DNA of 64,000 nucleotides from Sipunculus nudus (lineage: Eukaryota; Annelida; Sipuncula; Golfingiida; Sipunculidae), in assembly GCA_026874595.1 (NCBI GenBank), contig CM049310.1:79415056-79479055 (forward strand), in the 5' to 3' direction. The position numbers were made by a program, and so were the translations under genes. The notes beneath the pieces are model-generated. The model was given only the letters and a program-made list of their open reading frames with translations. It did not search any database and had not been told where the DNA came from. How positions within the stretch are numbered: the first letter of the stretch is position 1; each line of letters starts with the position of its first letter. Shown one piece after another: positions 13,560 to 26,394 of this stretch.

Positions 13560-13741
13560 GGCCTTCAAGGATCGACATATGGGAAACTAATGAAGTAGCA
13601 TGCTGATTATAAGGTCTCCTCTGCATACAAGTTTGTATATGAATACAAAACGATACGGGTACCATCATGAACTTTTGAACCCCGAGGAAGCAGTAGAACA
13701 ATTTCCCCATGTTGAATCAAACAGTTATGCTCTCTATCCGT
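13560..13741 (-). pseudogene. Relic of class II first Ig domain
   Basis: On the minus strand the frame CLIQHGEIVLLLP aligns with MIQQGGSVWLNCP of gene E, followed by KVHDGTRIVLYSY, which matches the KTIQNGSTLTLFE strand. A stop follows, and in another frame EGHVHSRHL resembles the WGHVEL strand. The B-strand cysteine has become Leu and the frame is broken, so it is non-functional. Identification rests on short matches; order and orientation agree with the adjacent relic F. Confidence 0.45.
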
Positions 13742-15329
13742 GTAGCAGGTAAAACTGTTTTTGTTTAAGTAAAAATTATGTTATATATGAATAATTTACA
13801 AACAGCATCACCTTACGTTCATCAATAGAATAACCACCACATATTGTCATAGTCGGGAAGATGTAAATAAAGACAGGCTGAAAGGATCAGGGACTGCAGT
13901 GAGAAATTTTAACATAAATCCATTGAATAATAAGTTATATTAAGTGCCTTCCTGAGAAATCATATTTAAAGCAGTCTGAGATACCATATACTTGCTTGTA
14001 AATGAAACCTGTTGTCTTGGCAAATAAAAAATCAATATTTTTATCAGCGCCAAGCATAGTGACGGAAACCAGAAGCTGAGCAAGGTAGGAACATGAAGTT
14101 TCAATAAAACGATTTATATCACCTAGGCAACGCATTTAAAAAAATTGCATGTATGATGATTTGCTTAAGCTAACAATAATACTCACAGCCACGGTATCCT
14201 GATTTACTGTGATGACGGGTAATGAAGAGTGCTGAGGTTTCATATATATGCTTCTTGTGTTCTATAACCTCAAAAAAGTATCTTCATTATGTCACACAAA
14301 TATGCCCTAGCAAAGTATAATTCTTACCTAGCTTGAGGCCCGAGTCAGTTTTTCAATGGGGCATGGACTATTTTACATATTGTAAGATATTGCGCATGGA
14401 TATATTTCCAGAACGATGCCTTTGTACCTGTAAAAACAGGAAATGATTGTTCTGTGGATAATCCCATAAATTCTGTAACTTTTTTGTTGTTGCGCAGATT
14501 CAACATGTGTAGAAATTTTACGCTCCATTTGTATGACGATGGGGAAATTTGCTTGCTTGAAAAGCCAGTATGTAGTATATACGCAAAGTGTGCACGAATC
14601 ATACGCCCCTGGGAAGCCAAAGTTTGTTTAGAACAACAGATCTCATGACGAACACGTGTAAGTAAATATCGGTCAATCAGATTTTCCCTCAGTCATATTG
14701 AAGCTTTGCACATTTTATTGAATCTTATAATTAGGGGCAATGTCGGGACCATAGAGCAGGGTATATAGAACCAAAAAAAAAAAAAAAATAGATAAGCAGT
14801 GTCATTAGAAATCGAGACTTTAATTTTAGAGAGCCAGGTCGAATATTTATTTGTTAAAACTCTTGACTTGAGAATATAAATGCAGTTCCTTATTTGACTT
14901 CAACAGGGAGAAATATAAAAAAAAACAAGGGTTACATTTGTTCAACATTTTAAATACTGTAGCAGATAAAGATGATCGTTCACTAGATTACGTGGCATCA
15001 TTGAATGAACCATGCCATAGTTGCTCTGTTGACAAAGCTTGAACCTAAGTAAAGAGCCTGTCCCGGACTAAACAAGGCTGCCTTTCATGGCTCTTTTCAA
15101 TGGTAAATCTATGTCTGGATAATTTACTTTTTTGTTAAGACCTAAAATATAGTCCTATTAAAGTTTAGTCAACTGATAAAATAATTTAGCAAATAATAAA
15201 AAAAAAATAAATAAATGACTCGAAACTTTTGTTTCATTTCTCATATTTTGTATCTGTCACACAATGTCATGTTTACGTTTAATAAAAATATAAAAATACA
15301 CATTTAAGAAGGTGCCGTATTATACATAG

Positions 15330-15375
<46 letters not shown>

Positions 15376-18300
15376 TAGATACATAAAAAAGTATCCAAGG
15401 CTAAAATGTAGGCAAAGAAGTCTGAGAAGCAATAAGTCTTTCAATTTTATTGGTTACAAGGTGTGTGGTTTGTTTTGACGCCACCTGTTGTCGTGACTTG
15501 AAACAAATTAGGACGTTATTTATAAGCACATTTACTTATACGGGCCATTTCACAGGAGGGGTTTCGTTGGGTATACGTTATATTTTGGTGAGTAAAACAG
15601 CAAGATAAACATGTTTGATTGAGTTGTTTTGCACCGCTGTTATGCTGTGATTCACACAAGTTTAAGGGTGGCCTACGCATAAAATCTCCACAATGCAGAC
15701 GATCTAGGAAGTCATGGGCGTTATTTGACCTGCATTTTGCAAGCCACACTGCCTCACACTGCAGCGTGAGTGAGTGGTTTCTTAAAACATGATTATCTAC
15801 AAGTAGGCCAGAATCGTTTATCAGCTGAGTGTTGATCTAGTTGATCTAGTATTCCCTGGAAGAAAGGTAATGAAATAATTATCAGAATTCCGCCGAAGAG
15901 TGTAACTAAGGATTATCTCAAAGTCATTTAATGCAAATATGCAAAATCTCCACTCTGTGCCGTAATTCTTCGCTCTCTGCGCAGCCTGCCAGGTTTTCTA
16001 GTATACATATGTACATCCAACCGTGTTGTTATTCAGAATCTCTATAAAGAAGGACATTTCCATGGTTAAGTATTTTCTTGGTAATAAATGTGTTTTTTAA
16101 ATCTCTTATTGTGATGTTGCATGTGAATTGAGCAGTATATCCACTGCTAGCAGAATTATTACATCAAAACAGAGCTTGTTCTGGAGATGGAGCTGTTAAA
16201 ATTGGTGGAAAAATAGACGACTGTGTTTAACATATTAAAACGATATATGTAAATATATATACACACAAACACAACACGACATTCGTAAACATACCCTGCA
16301 TATAAAATATGACTGTGATAAGTCTTTTATAAAGGACGATAAAATGAAAATAAAATTTCTTAGTGCAAATAGATATTAGTTGTTAGAATTGTGAAACTGG
16401 GAATTATAAATCACATTCCGTCGGTTTACTACACATCACGTGACAATTAAAATAAGTTCTGTCAACACCTGAGCTATGGTGGCAGATAGGACAAATGCAT
16501 CAAGGTCCTAAGTTTACAGTATTTAACAATGACTGTAACACTAGCGAAAGGAGTTCCGTGTGTGGTGGTCGTAAGATCATAAAAGCTCATTAAACTCTTC
16601 AATTAGTCTTTATTTCCTCCTTCACGTATAATAATTAAGGATAATAACAGTCCAACCTTAGCCTTTAAAAATGTCCAACATTATCCACATTAGGTTATCT
16701 TATGTTAAAAATCGATCGTCCATTCATCGGAAATTTCCTTAATATGTTGTCATCATATATAATTACGCCCCTATTGAATTTTGCAAAATGTGTTTATATA
16801 TATATATATATGACCTGGTCCAAGGTACATTTTTTATTTAAATCAAACCGTATTCTATTTCATGGCAGCGATAATTTAAGCTGAGGCAAGTAACATTCAT
16901 ATTTTTTGACATCAGCAAAGAGATGGGAATTCAGATATTGTTAAATAAGAAGGGAACGGTAGATTAAAATTTGGAAGATTTATTAATAAACATTGGCGCC
17001 GCATTCTGTTAAGGATTCCTATATAATGTTTATGCCATAAAAATGTAAGTTGTTCTTTACTCACCGAAAAAACATTTATTGCACGTAACGGGAGCTAGGA
17101 CGTTGGTGTATAGTCATGTAAATTGAAACGCATCTCATTCGTCAAGCTAAGGTTGGTATTATATATAAGTAAAACCAAGATCGCCTGTATAATTGATTTT
17201 GGACTACTAAAATTACAAACCTAAATACAATTTTACATCGTTCTCAGAGATCTACAACCCAGAATGTATATCAGCAACCCTGATAGATTTCCATCTAAAC
17301 ACTTTCCCTAAATCCAAGAAATACATATGAAAGGAATTAATGTAACAAAAACGGAAATATCTCCCCAGCCATTATATCTGCCTTCTTCTATTACCATATT
17401 TGGCAAAATAATGACATAAGATATTAATAAACAGCTAATTAATCTGCTTTTACACATTATTAAAATGCATTAGATGGCTTGAGGCGGTAGATTTCCTGTA
17501 GCACAAGTGAACCAACCGGTATAGGGGTGTCAGCACTGTGGCCAAAAGTGGTAAATGTCTGCAGTGTGACAGGAGGCCTGGAGATTCATGTACCGTATGC
17601 ATAGTTTACTTAATAATTAAGCCGTATGTCTTATGTGCGGTTACAATTTCTCTTTCTTCGCCAATACTCTTTCCTGAACATTACTACATTAGAGAATTTT
17701 TATTCATTCTTACCTGTAGGTGTAATCGATATTCTAAACAAGGGCATCATACAGCTAGGGCCTGAAAAGTAACTGGTATACACTGAACGGTATATTTATA
17801 AAAAAAAATCCTGTGTGTACAATATTGTCTATACCTTAAAAGGAAATGACAGGTATCAGGCACTGCCTTGAATGTAGATAAATATGCCTTTTGAAATAAA
17901 AATTGTTTAACAAAAATGTATGTTATATTGATTAATTTTAGGTTTCATGATATCTTCTATCATATCAATGTACAACTTCTAAAATAAAAGGGTTGGCTTA
18001 TTTTTTTCCAGAATGCGAAATCCTTGCCCCCATTATTGCCCATCTCAATATTTTATGTAATGTGTTAAAGGTTGCGACCTTCCTTGACCTTGCAATGAAT
18101 TTCAATTTTAGCTGAGTATAATCTACGTTATTAAGTATCTAAGCGTAGACACGTAATAATCAATAACATGAACTCTAGCTTACTTTTTAATGCTTGGCAT
18201 GAGATTAATTATTTATTTTGCTCCAGTCCAAGCCCTAGTCCAGGTTATAGTGGACACGAGTCGCTCGTATATGACAAATTCAGACTATTCCTGTTCCAGC

Positions 18301-20399
18301 ATTAAATTTGTTCCCAGAATTTAGTCCCCGTTACTGTAACGTGAAGGATACCTCTGAAGTATGCAATATATGTGTAACGGCAACCGTTATAAATATATTG
18401 TCAAAATAAATATATATATATGTATATATGTATATATATATATATTTATATATATCCTACAATTGTGAAAATCTCAAGATTAATTACGTCAACTTTTCTT
18501 GGTTTCGAGTATATCTTCCTGTTTTTTTTTTAAAGTTGAGATGATTGCAAACAACCGGGAATTCAGAATTACTGGTCGAATTCTGGCGCTTATGTCTATA
18601 TAGCCCCACAAATGCGACCGAAAAAAATTGTAAGAACGATTTTTATTATTCAAAGGCCATGCCGAGAGTCAATGCCGTGCAACCGATATATCGATAGGTC
18701 AGAGGGTTCACGGGTTTTTTATTTATAAGGCCCCTTGGGCGGTAAATGTAGTATTGGTCTGTTATAATAACCTTTTATGTAAACGTGTAAACGGCCGAAC
18801 GGTTATCGTTAATCCTACGATTGCTTAAAGTGCTTGGTAAGAGCTCACTTTTTCTACTCAAAACATGTTGTCACCGCAAACATGGCTAACAGTTTGTTCT
18901 TGGAAGTACGCAAGTTCAAGCAAAACTCAAGCGCAAGGCCAAGTAAGTTTACATGACTGCTCTTGAGGATAACGTTTACAAGACTGATAATTTCATGTTT
19001 ATCGACTCCACGGCAAAAGCATTGTTCATTCAGTGTATTCTTGTATGTAGGTGTTCTATAAATTTGGGGAAAGCAGATTTTGTCAGATTTTCTTCTTGTG
19101 TATTTAGTATGTCAGCACGACAATTAAAAATTAAAATTAGCCATGGCTGTTATATTGTTTATTCCTTACTGTTATTTTGAAAACAGTGAATCTATTTGTA
19201 TTAGTGAAAGAAATATTAAGGATATTTTGTGCTGATTTATCCAGTAATGGGAACTAATACAGTATAATTGTATAAATCTAGCTATATATAAGTAAACATA
19301 AAACAGTGATTTAAATATTATTTATAAGTTATCATAAGAAAGATCAATCCGATATTTTTTTTGACAAACATCATGGTAAATAAAGCATTATTCTCGAGGA
19401 GGATCAGTAACATTATCAACTCATTTTTTAAAATAAAGTTAAAAATCGAAAATAGAGACTGATGCGATATGTCTTTTTACATTGTATTTCCCTTCACATA
19501 GCTTGGAATCATGAAAATATGACTTAAGTTTGTAGATGACGTATGCGACAATAAAGACATTTTTATCTGTTCTACAGCTGTTGGCATAACAAGTAGCAAT
19601 ACATCCATGGATTTCAAGATATTCATGATGCAGTGGGATTTTTTTAAATACACAGTTATACGAAAAGTCGTATCCACTCGTTACAAAATTATAAAAAGGA
19701 TGATCTATGTGCGAAAGACGGAAACTGTAATAAACAGCCATCTCTAAAGGAAGGGGTTAGAAGCTAGTCATAGTCAAAATCACATAGGCCAAGTGTCACA
19801 CACGGTATAACTGGAGGTATATTTTAAAAAAGTACTTTCAGATCACCAGCTTTCTTTCCCTCAACCGTATCCATGTGTACATACGTACAAATGTAGGAAT
19901 TTTATCCAATGTTATAGTAAATGTTTTTAGAATGGTTGCAGCTATGGTACAAATGAAGTACAACCCACACCAAATTATGTACTTGGTTACATCTTCCATT
20001 TTAGTAAACACATATAGACGTTCTCTCTCATTATTATTATTATATATATATATATATACGATCAATTTACGTATCTTGATTTTACATTACGGCATAACGA
20101 TAGTAAACATCAGTGGAGAGCCAACGAGTCGTCATACTCAACGCTAAATATAAAGGTTATATCTGAATTTTGTGAAGCAGCTGTGAACACAATGCCTTTC
20201 CGGTATATATGCAACCCTTGTACCGAAAACTGAATGATAGAGGTGCGTACACTGTATTTCACTTCTGCACTAAGGGAAGTCGCCGGTGTGTTAACCGGCT
20301 GTTGTTTTTGCAATGTAAAGTTCCGTTTTCGTTAGATAAATCTTTGAAATGCTGAAAGACAGTCTTGTTAAGAAAATTGTTTTTATAAGTCTGCTTCCA
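13742..20399. other. Long non-coding stretch
   Basis: About 6.6 kb without a recognisable gene. It contains TA tracts (15331-15373, 16796-16812, 18408-18457, 20040-20058) and A-rich runs near 14774-14789. Short frames such as 14345-14620 minus, 15516-15749 minus and 19439-19741 minus match nothing I recognise. It could hold distal regulatory sequence or untranslated exons of gene A, but nothing shows this. Confidence 0.4.
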
Positions 20400-22217
20400 C
20401 TAAGAATGCAACAGTTTTTCATTGTGTAAATCCCTTGTATTCTCAAGAAGCGTTAACCCTGAAGTATTTTGAACCTCCAAAATGTCAGCCTTCCAATCGT
20501 TCCTTCGACCAGTTAATATAACAGTCCTAACTTCCTCCGCTGGGCTTAAAGACACATCTTCCACGTCTACAGAGTGAGAACGTTATATATAAATATTATT
20601 GTATTTTGTTAAAATAATGATAACCTCTCTGGGAGCTTATTTAATGAGTTTTGGGATGTTTCCTTGATGATATACTGTACAAGGATCTATTTTAATATCA
20701 ACAAATTTTACATGTCATATTTTTAATGATATCACATTTTAGGAAACTTGCAACCAAAGTGGAAAATAAAAATTCTAAAATATATATACTAGTCAGACAT
20801 ATAAATATTGCAAATGTTACAAACTATAAATTTGCCAAATATATTTGAGAGGAAGGTCATACGTATGCTCACCTGAATACTGTTGTAACTGAGAAATTGG
20901 CCTTTTACGGTTGTTCCAGAATTTGTATAAGGAAATGAATGCTGTTATTCCAATTAGGAAGATTGTACAAATAATAATTGATACCTGCATCCATGGGAAC
21001 CTCTGTCTAGTCTCACCTGTGTAACATAAAATAAATCTACTTTATGTCCTGAGCAAGCATATTTTTATCTTGTAAATAATAATGCGAAAATCCTACTCAA
21101 ACAGCTAATACTAATAATACGGAAAGCTACACACGGATTCTGTAACGGAATTATTTCTATTCGTGGAATGCTTTACCTGTACTAAGAGTTTCATTAGAAT
21201 TTCCTGACACGCCTATTGTGATGTCAACAGTCGATGTTTTAAGACTAGTTACATGTAACGATTGTCTTGTTGTATCCACTGAATCTTGATCGCTCGATGC
21301 ATACACTGCAAAGAATGAAATAGCATGGAACAATTAAATACCATATACTTTCTGCAGGACGAGAAGGCTGAATTTATGCGTGATCATCAGATTTGTCAAA
21401 CACGAGGAAATGTAATAGATTTTACACATCATTTATGTTATATATCACCATACCTCTGAGTAGTAGATTTGCAACTAGATTATCCGCTAACACTGATCCA
21501 CAAAGCTCACAGCAATAATAGCCGGAGTCTGACTCTTTCGGTTGTGCTAAAACTAAGCTGAACATTATCGGTCTGTCTTTCCCTCCCCTTAGAGTGGCCT
21601 CATGTAACTTAAATCTCATCGATTCTGCAGTCCAGTTTGTTGGTCGCATGTTGTCTAGTGTGAAAAAGTGATATTTTTCGTCTGTCGTATTGCTTTTAAA
21701 ACATCTCACCCACAGAACTTTAACTGTCCCTGGATAAAGGTACCATTTAAGGGTGACCTTATTAGCTTTATCCAACAATGTTTCATCTTCCCCACGAAAG
21801 GAGAACCCTAAAATATAATGACATATGTATAAACAAAGATTTTATCTGGGGTATGTTCATGATTTAATGTACCATAGATTAAAACACCTACATGTATGTA
21901 AAGGAATGGGATATATGGTGAAAGAAGAACCCGACATGTTCAGTTATATGTAGTCATAGTGAGTTATTGCTTTTGGTAATGAGGATACAAACCATAAATC
22001 AGAAAACACTGACTGGCCATCACACCAATCAACGTTATATTAAAGTGTATCGTATACTTTAATGGTGTACTCTTATTAACTGTATTACTAGTGCGTTTCA
22101 TTTTACAATCATAGTATATGACTACACATGGTCATATAAGTGTAAATATTTACCTTGTTTGGTCCCACCAAAGCGTAACATATGGAATACCAGCAGTGTA
22201 AATAAAACAACCCTCAT
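20400..22217 (-). CDS. Gene A: class I single-Ig transmembrane receptor
   Basis: Five coding exons on the minus strand: 22217-22154 (signal peptide), 21807-21454 (Ig), 21305-21177 (stalk), 21016-20873 (TM), 20566-20400 (tail, stop TAG). All junctions are GT/AG and phase 1, giving 285 residues. A hydrophobic leader (VVLFTLLVF) ends near residue 20. The V-like domain (22-139) has Trp43 (LKWYL) where the B-strand Cys should be, the C-strand LWVRC (Trp54, Cys57) and DSGYYCCELC in strand F (Cys120, 121, 124). Sequons occur at NTT and NWT. The stalk (140-182) is Ser/Thr-rich; the TM segment is about 194-214. The cytoplasmic tail has one Tyr in its last exon boundary (QQYSDV) and no ITIM or ITAM. 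It is a type I membrane protein, probably an immune or recognition receptor. Ligand unknown. Confidence 0.85.
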
Positions 22218-22220
22218 GGT

Positions 22221-22232
22221 TCAAATCTTCAT
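22221..22232 (-). promoter_or_regulatory. Three-codon upstream ORF before gene A
   Basis: An ATG-AAG-ATT-TGA mini frame ends three bases before the gene A start codon. It lies in the leader between a likely acceptor (cacttcag, exon from 22241) and the ATG at 22217. Short uORFs this close commonly lower translation of the main frame; the effect here is inferred. Confidence 0.3.
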
Positions 22233-22246
22233 GTTATGAGACTGAA

Positions 22247-22249
<3 letters not shown>

Positions 22250-22288
<39 letters not shown>

Positions 22289-22299
22289 TATATATATAG
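22250..22299. repeat. TA microsatellite beside gene A start
   Basis: About 50 bases of TA, interrupted by one AAA step, sit in the presumed leader intron directly upstream of the gene A leader acceptor. Length changes here could alter splicing or promoter spacing. Confidence 0.9.
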
Positions 22300-22534
22300 T
22301 TGCCGTTGTGTATCCGAGTGTCCGATCAATACATGAATAAGATATATTGCAAATACATAAGGATATTTACAAACGTTCGTTGCATATTATTTTTTTACTT
22401 CTAAACACAAATGATGTATTCAACCATTATGGGATGGATATTTTTTAACGCATGATTACTTCCCTACTTGTATTACACAGTGCAATCCAATACACAATAC
22501 GTCAAGATAACATGAAATTCGATTTACTACTTAC

Positions 22535-22605
22535 CTTGTTTGTATCCAGGATAAGTCGTCACTGATCTGTTATAATTCTGTTGCTTACGTGAGTAAATCC
22601 GGTTG
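22535..22605 (-). other. Possible 5' untranslated exon of gene A
   Basis: On the minus strand a strong donor (ACAAG then gtaagt) ends at 22535, and an acceptor at 22241 leads to the gene A start codon. This fits a non-coding first exon. The 5' end is not defined by the sequence. Confidence 0.3.
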
Positions 22606-23959
22606 TAAAATATAAATATTCGATAAATCATGTATATGTTTGCTCGGTATAACAAAGACTAACAAACTAAGAACCTCAAGGTAAATTTCATTGATGTTCT
22701 TTGAACATATCCCTGAATATGTGTCCCGTAGTATGAACACGCAGTTCTGTTATATTCCATGAATGAATTTCATTGACTATGGAATGGCGTGATTGTGGCG
22801 TGTGTCTCGTATGTTACGGCACTATGAGGTTATCAAGTAAAGTGCCTGCAACGATTATGTAAAGTCCAAAGACCACGCCTGCCATTGAGATATAGATTCC
22901 CGCCCTGAATGAAATGTGTTACGTAAATTTAGCAATAACATTTCGTATTTTCACTGACGCTTCTGTACTTCTAACATGTTAGGTATCAGGTTTAATTTAC
23001 TTCACAAATGACCAAACTTTAGATTATAAATATCTTCCGAAAACCCGGCATGTTGTATAAGTACAATGTATCTCAGACTGGCAAATGATTGCATGCATTA
23101 CCTACTGAAAAAAGCCAAATATTGCCATTTGGCAGGCCGATTATACACGTAAGCACTGATGTAGGGTTTCAGGTTTTATATGTAATATATAATATTTATA
23201 TATTACTAATCCAATTGTCGGTATGATGATAGTTTGTTCTTTGAGAATATTAAGAAGTTATATAAATAAAAAATGGTAGACAGCATAAGCTGGCAGCATG
23301 CCAAAATATAAACATACATTCTGCTTATACAATGGGGAATATAAGAAGCAGTTTACTGGTTAAAGCTATTAAATCTTCTTTCGTTAATTTCAAACAAATC
23401 TGACAAAATACTAAGATTAATGTGTACAAAGCAACAGTTAACTTGCAGTGATAATGACACAGCGCAGACAATTAATGACAGTAACACGAACAGTGACAGA
23501 AGCACATATATAATACATTTCCAAAACATATTGGAAAATTATATGCAGCTTAACATGTTATTTACAGTTAGTTCTAATCAATGTCTTTCCTATTAAAGAA
23601 ACGTAAAACAATTCCGTTCCAAATAATAAGCAAATACGCTTAGGTAATTGTTGGATGAATTAACTTATACAAATCTAAATCCATTACTGAGTCATACAAG
23701 CTAGGACTAGTTGAGCAACTATGCTAGTATGTACCATTTACGCTTTAAAAGTAATCTACTTACCAATTCAATTTAGAGGATTACCAGGGCGTTAACTGAT
23801 CACCTTCATAAGGCATTAATATGACACCAGAAATGTTGTTTCAGGGTATATGTCGACAAATAAAGATTCCTTTAAATAATAGTTACATGCATACAAGATC
23901 ATTTAGACTACTGAAAATAGATCGTCATTCATTGGGTTGTGTAAAAATGGTGTACTTAC
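22606..23959. other. Interval between genes A and E; no membrane exon found
   Basis: I searched the minus strand for a third Ig, TM or tail exon of gene E. Only one hydrophobic frame (23440-23515, LLSLFVLLSLIV) appears. It lacks an upstream AG acceptor and derives from a degenerate CAGTGACA-like repeat. Nothing else is coding. Confidence 0.5.
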
Positions 23960-24931
23960 GGTGTACCACCAGTTGAAATCGGGCGCTTCTTTGAGTACCT
24001 GTAGTTGCTCTAACTATACATATATATTCGCCAGCATCCTCTGCTTGTATATTTATTATGTTGAGGGTTCTTCTATTTTTGGCGACCAGCTCATATTTTT
24101 TTGACATAGTACTGTTCATTTTTTTCCAGTGGATCTCACTTATCTCGTTCATAGTTTCATTAACAATGCATGAAAGAGATACATTTTCTCCTCGGAAAAC
24201 TTCATTTTGATCCATTGAAATTCTTGGTGCAGGTAGGGTGCCTGTATACAGGAAACAATAAGAATTAATAGCTTGCCTTGATGGCATAAGTAGTCGTTTG
24301 TAGTGATAATTGCACTAAAGTATATAAAAAGTCAACAATGTGTCTTGATTGACATCAACGGATATGTAAGAGAATTTTTTTTATAGAGGACTACAAGTGT
24401 ATCGTTGTATAGGGTAGACTGCAATTTCACAACCAAATATCACAAGAATCGGGCAATATCAATGTGCTTTATCGTCAGTCAAGTACGCAAGTATCTTAAT
24501 TTTTTTTCAGCAAAAGCTAAAATATTAAAGGGGATTTTAAGTCAATTGTTTCATTAAAATTGATATACTTCCATCTGTAACATGTACACTGAGAAGTTTC
24601 CGTGTGTATTTTAACGGACTCCCATTCATCCTGTTAACTGTGCAAAAATAATCCCCACTGTCGTAATTATGGGCCCGTTGTAATTCAACATGCCCCCATC
24701 CCCAAGTTTTGACACGTCCTCTTATTGCTCCGTCTTTTAAAATCAAGTATGATTGGCTCTTGAAGAAGGGCTGTTGTTCAAACAATGTGAGAGTTGACCC
24801 GTTCTGAATTGTCTTGTAGAATGTGATTGTCAGTATATTGGACCTATCATCCACAGGGCAGTTCAGCCACACTGAACCTCCTTGTTGAATCATGTATTCG
24901 GCTGATGTTCCCCTCCCTATATTTCCACAAA
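23960..24931 (-). CDS. Gene E: class II Ig exons, partial receptor gene
   Basis: Two minus-strand exons: 24931-24569 (Ig1) and 24241-23960 (Ig2), both bounded by phase-1 sites. Ig1 has SVWLNCP (B-strand Cys), TITFYK in strand C with no Trp, WGWGHVEL in strand E and DSGDYFC in strand F. Ig2 is a canonical I-set domain with LSC, IHWKK and DAGEYIC, and is 282 nt like the matching exon of gene B. At the place of gene B's Ig1 donor, E reads ACAG-atgg instead of a GT donor; a phase-1 donor (A then gtatat) lies a few bases further on and is assumed here. No signal-peptide exon, third Ig, TM or tail exon was found. It may be truncated, or its exons may splice onto gene A exons downstream, which share strand and phase. 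Confidence 0.65.
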
Positions 24932-26390
24932 CTGAAACAATCTGCGCATGTAATTTAGATTTAGAGACCGTATTACCTTCGTTTTCATTACTTAATTGTT
25001 GGCTGATAGCAAATTATTAAATGGAAAGTTTAACCTTTCCTAAGATCATTCTAAAAACAATAAATTGTGTTATTTATAAATTTAAATTTGCCATCTTAAC
25101 AAATTTGGAAATGAACTCCGACAGCACCAAAGGAAACCACATTTCCTGAACCATACCTTCAACATATGTCACAATAACCATTATGATGTTAGGTATCATA
25201 TCTATGAAGGGTGGGTGAAAAGTCTGTCATCAATTTTCATAGAACCAACTGCACTGCATCAACTTCTTTAAACAACATGTACAGTTCATGAGAAACCGAA
25301 ACATCTAGCATTAAAATGGCCTGCTAAATTCTTATGTAAAGGTAATTATGTTCTGCTCATGTTATCTTATGTTTATCTTATATTCATCTTAATGTTATAA
25401 CAACAGAAAAAATATGAACCTATACATTTAGACCACCCAGGAGGCTTATAACCATAAATAAAGGGCGATAAAACATGTCATTTTTGTCTGGCCCATTTAC
25501 CAACTGACACGGAATTATCATTTCCTCGTAAGCCATAAACTGTGTTGTTTATACTCTATAGGAGCTGTACTTCCGTACAATGCATACTTGATTATTTAAA
25601 TAGCCTTTATTTTATATGGTAATTACATAATAACATTACGTAATTTAAGAGAAAACTTGTATTTTGACTCTCAGTAGAAAGGCACCTTATTTGTTTTGCA
25701 CATGGCACATGCAAATGCTAATTGACGCCAAATAGGTTATATTATCTGGGCTCCTTATCAATTGTAACTCCATGTGCTGTCTAAATGTAACCCAGACATT
25801 GACCACTGGCTGGTCAAATCCCTGTTTGGGCACTGCATAATGTGGTGATGTCTGCTATAAGAAACAAGGCTCAGGTCATGTCTATCTCAATGAACATTCT
25901 GAACCTGAAGCCACATCAGTCAGATTACCCCTTTTATTCCCTTGACCTGCTTAGTCTGAGTTTAAGTTAATTAGCAGATTATGACTGAAAAGATTTTAAG
26001 CAGCAACTCATCTCAGTAGTTTGATGGCCTGTCTGCTATTTTCACGACTCTTTTCGTGTTTCTGACTATTTGATTCAAATTCTGTCATAATTATAAATCA
26101 TGGGAACGAAACACGTGCGTGTTATTTTCATAATATTTAATCTTCAAATATTTAAAGACTTGCGTTTCAACTCGTTCAACTCGCTAAAAAATCCCATCAG
26201 CATTACTAAATTTGTTTAAATGTATAATTTATTTTTTTATTTCAATTTATTAAAAAATATAACATAAGGCCAGTATGCTTATCAGCAAAGAACAATCTGC
26301 AGCGCCGGGTATTCCATAGATACGGAGATTGCTCTATGTGCAGCCTGTATCTAAAAATAAAGTAGTTACCGTCATACCCGGGAGAGATAA
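24932..26390. other. Non-coding stretch upstream of gene E
   Basis: The signal-peptide exon of gene E should lie here on the minus strand. I found no ATG with a hydrophobic run ending in a phase-1 donor. Otherwise there is AT-rich DNA with no clear repeat. Confidence 0.4.
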
Positions 26391-26394
26391 TAAA

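Noticed and set aside
23440-23515. Hydrophobic minus-strand frame as a TM exon for gene E
   Set aside because: No AG acceptor just upstream, low-complexity repeat-like sequence, no basic stop-transfer residues in the right place.
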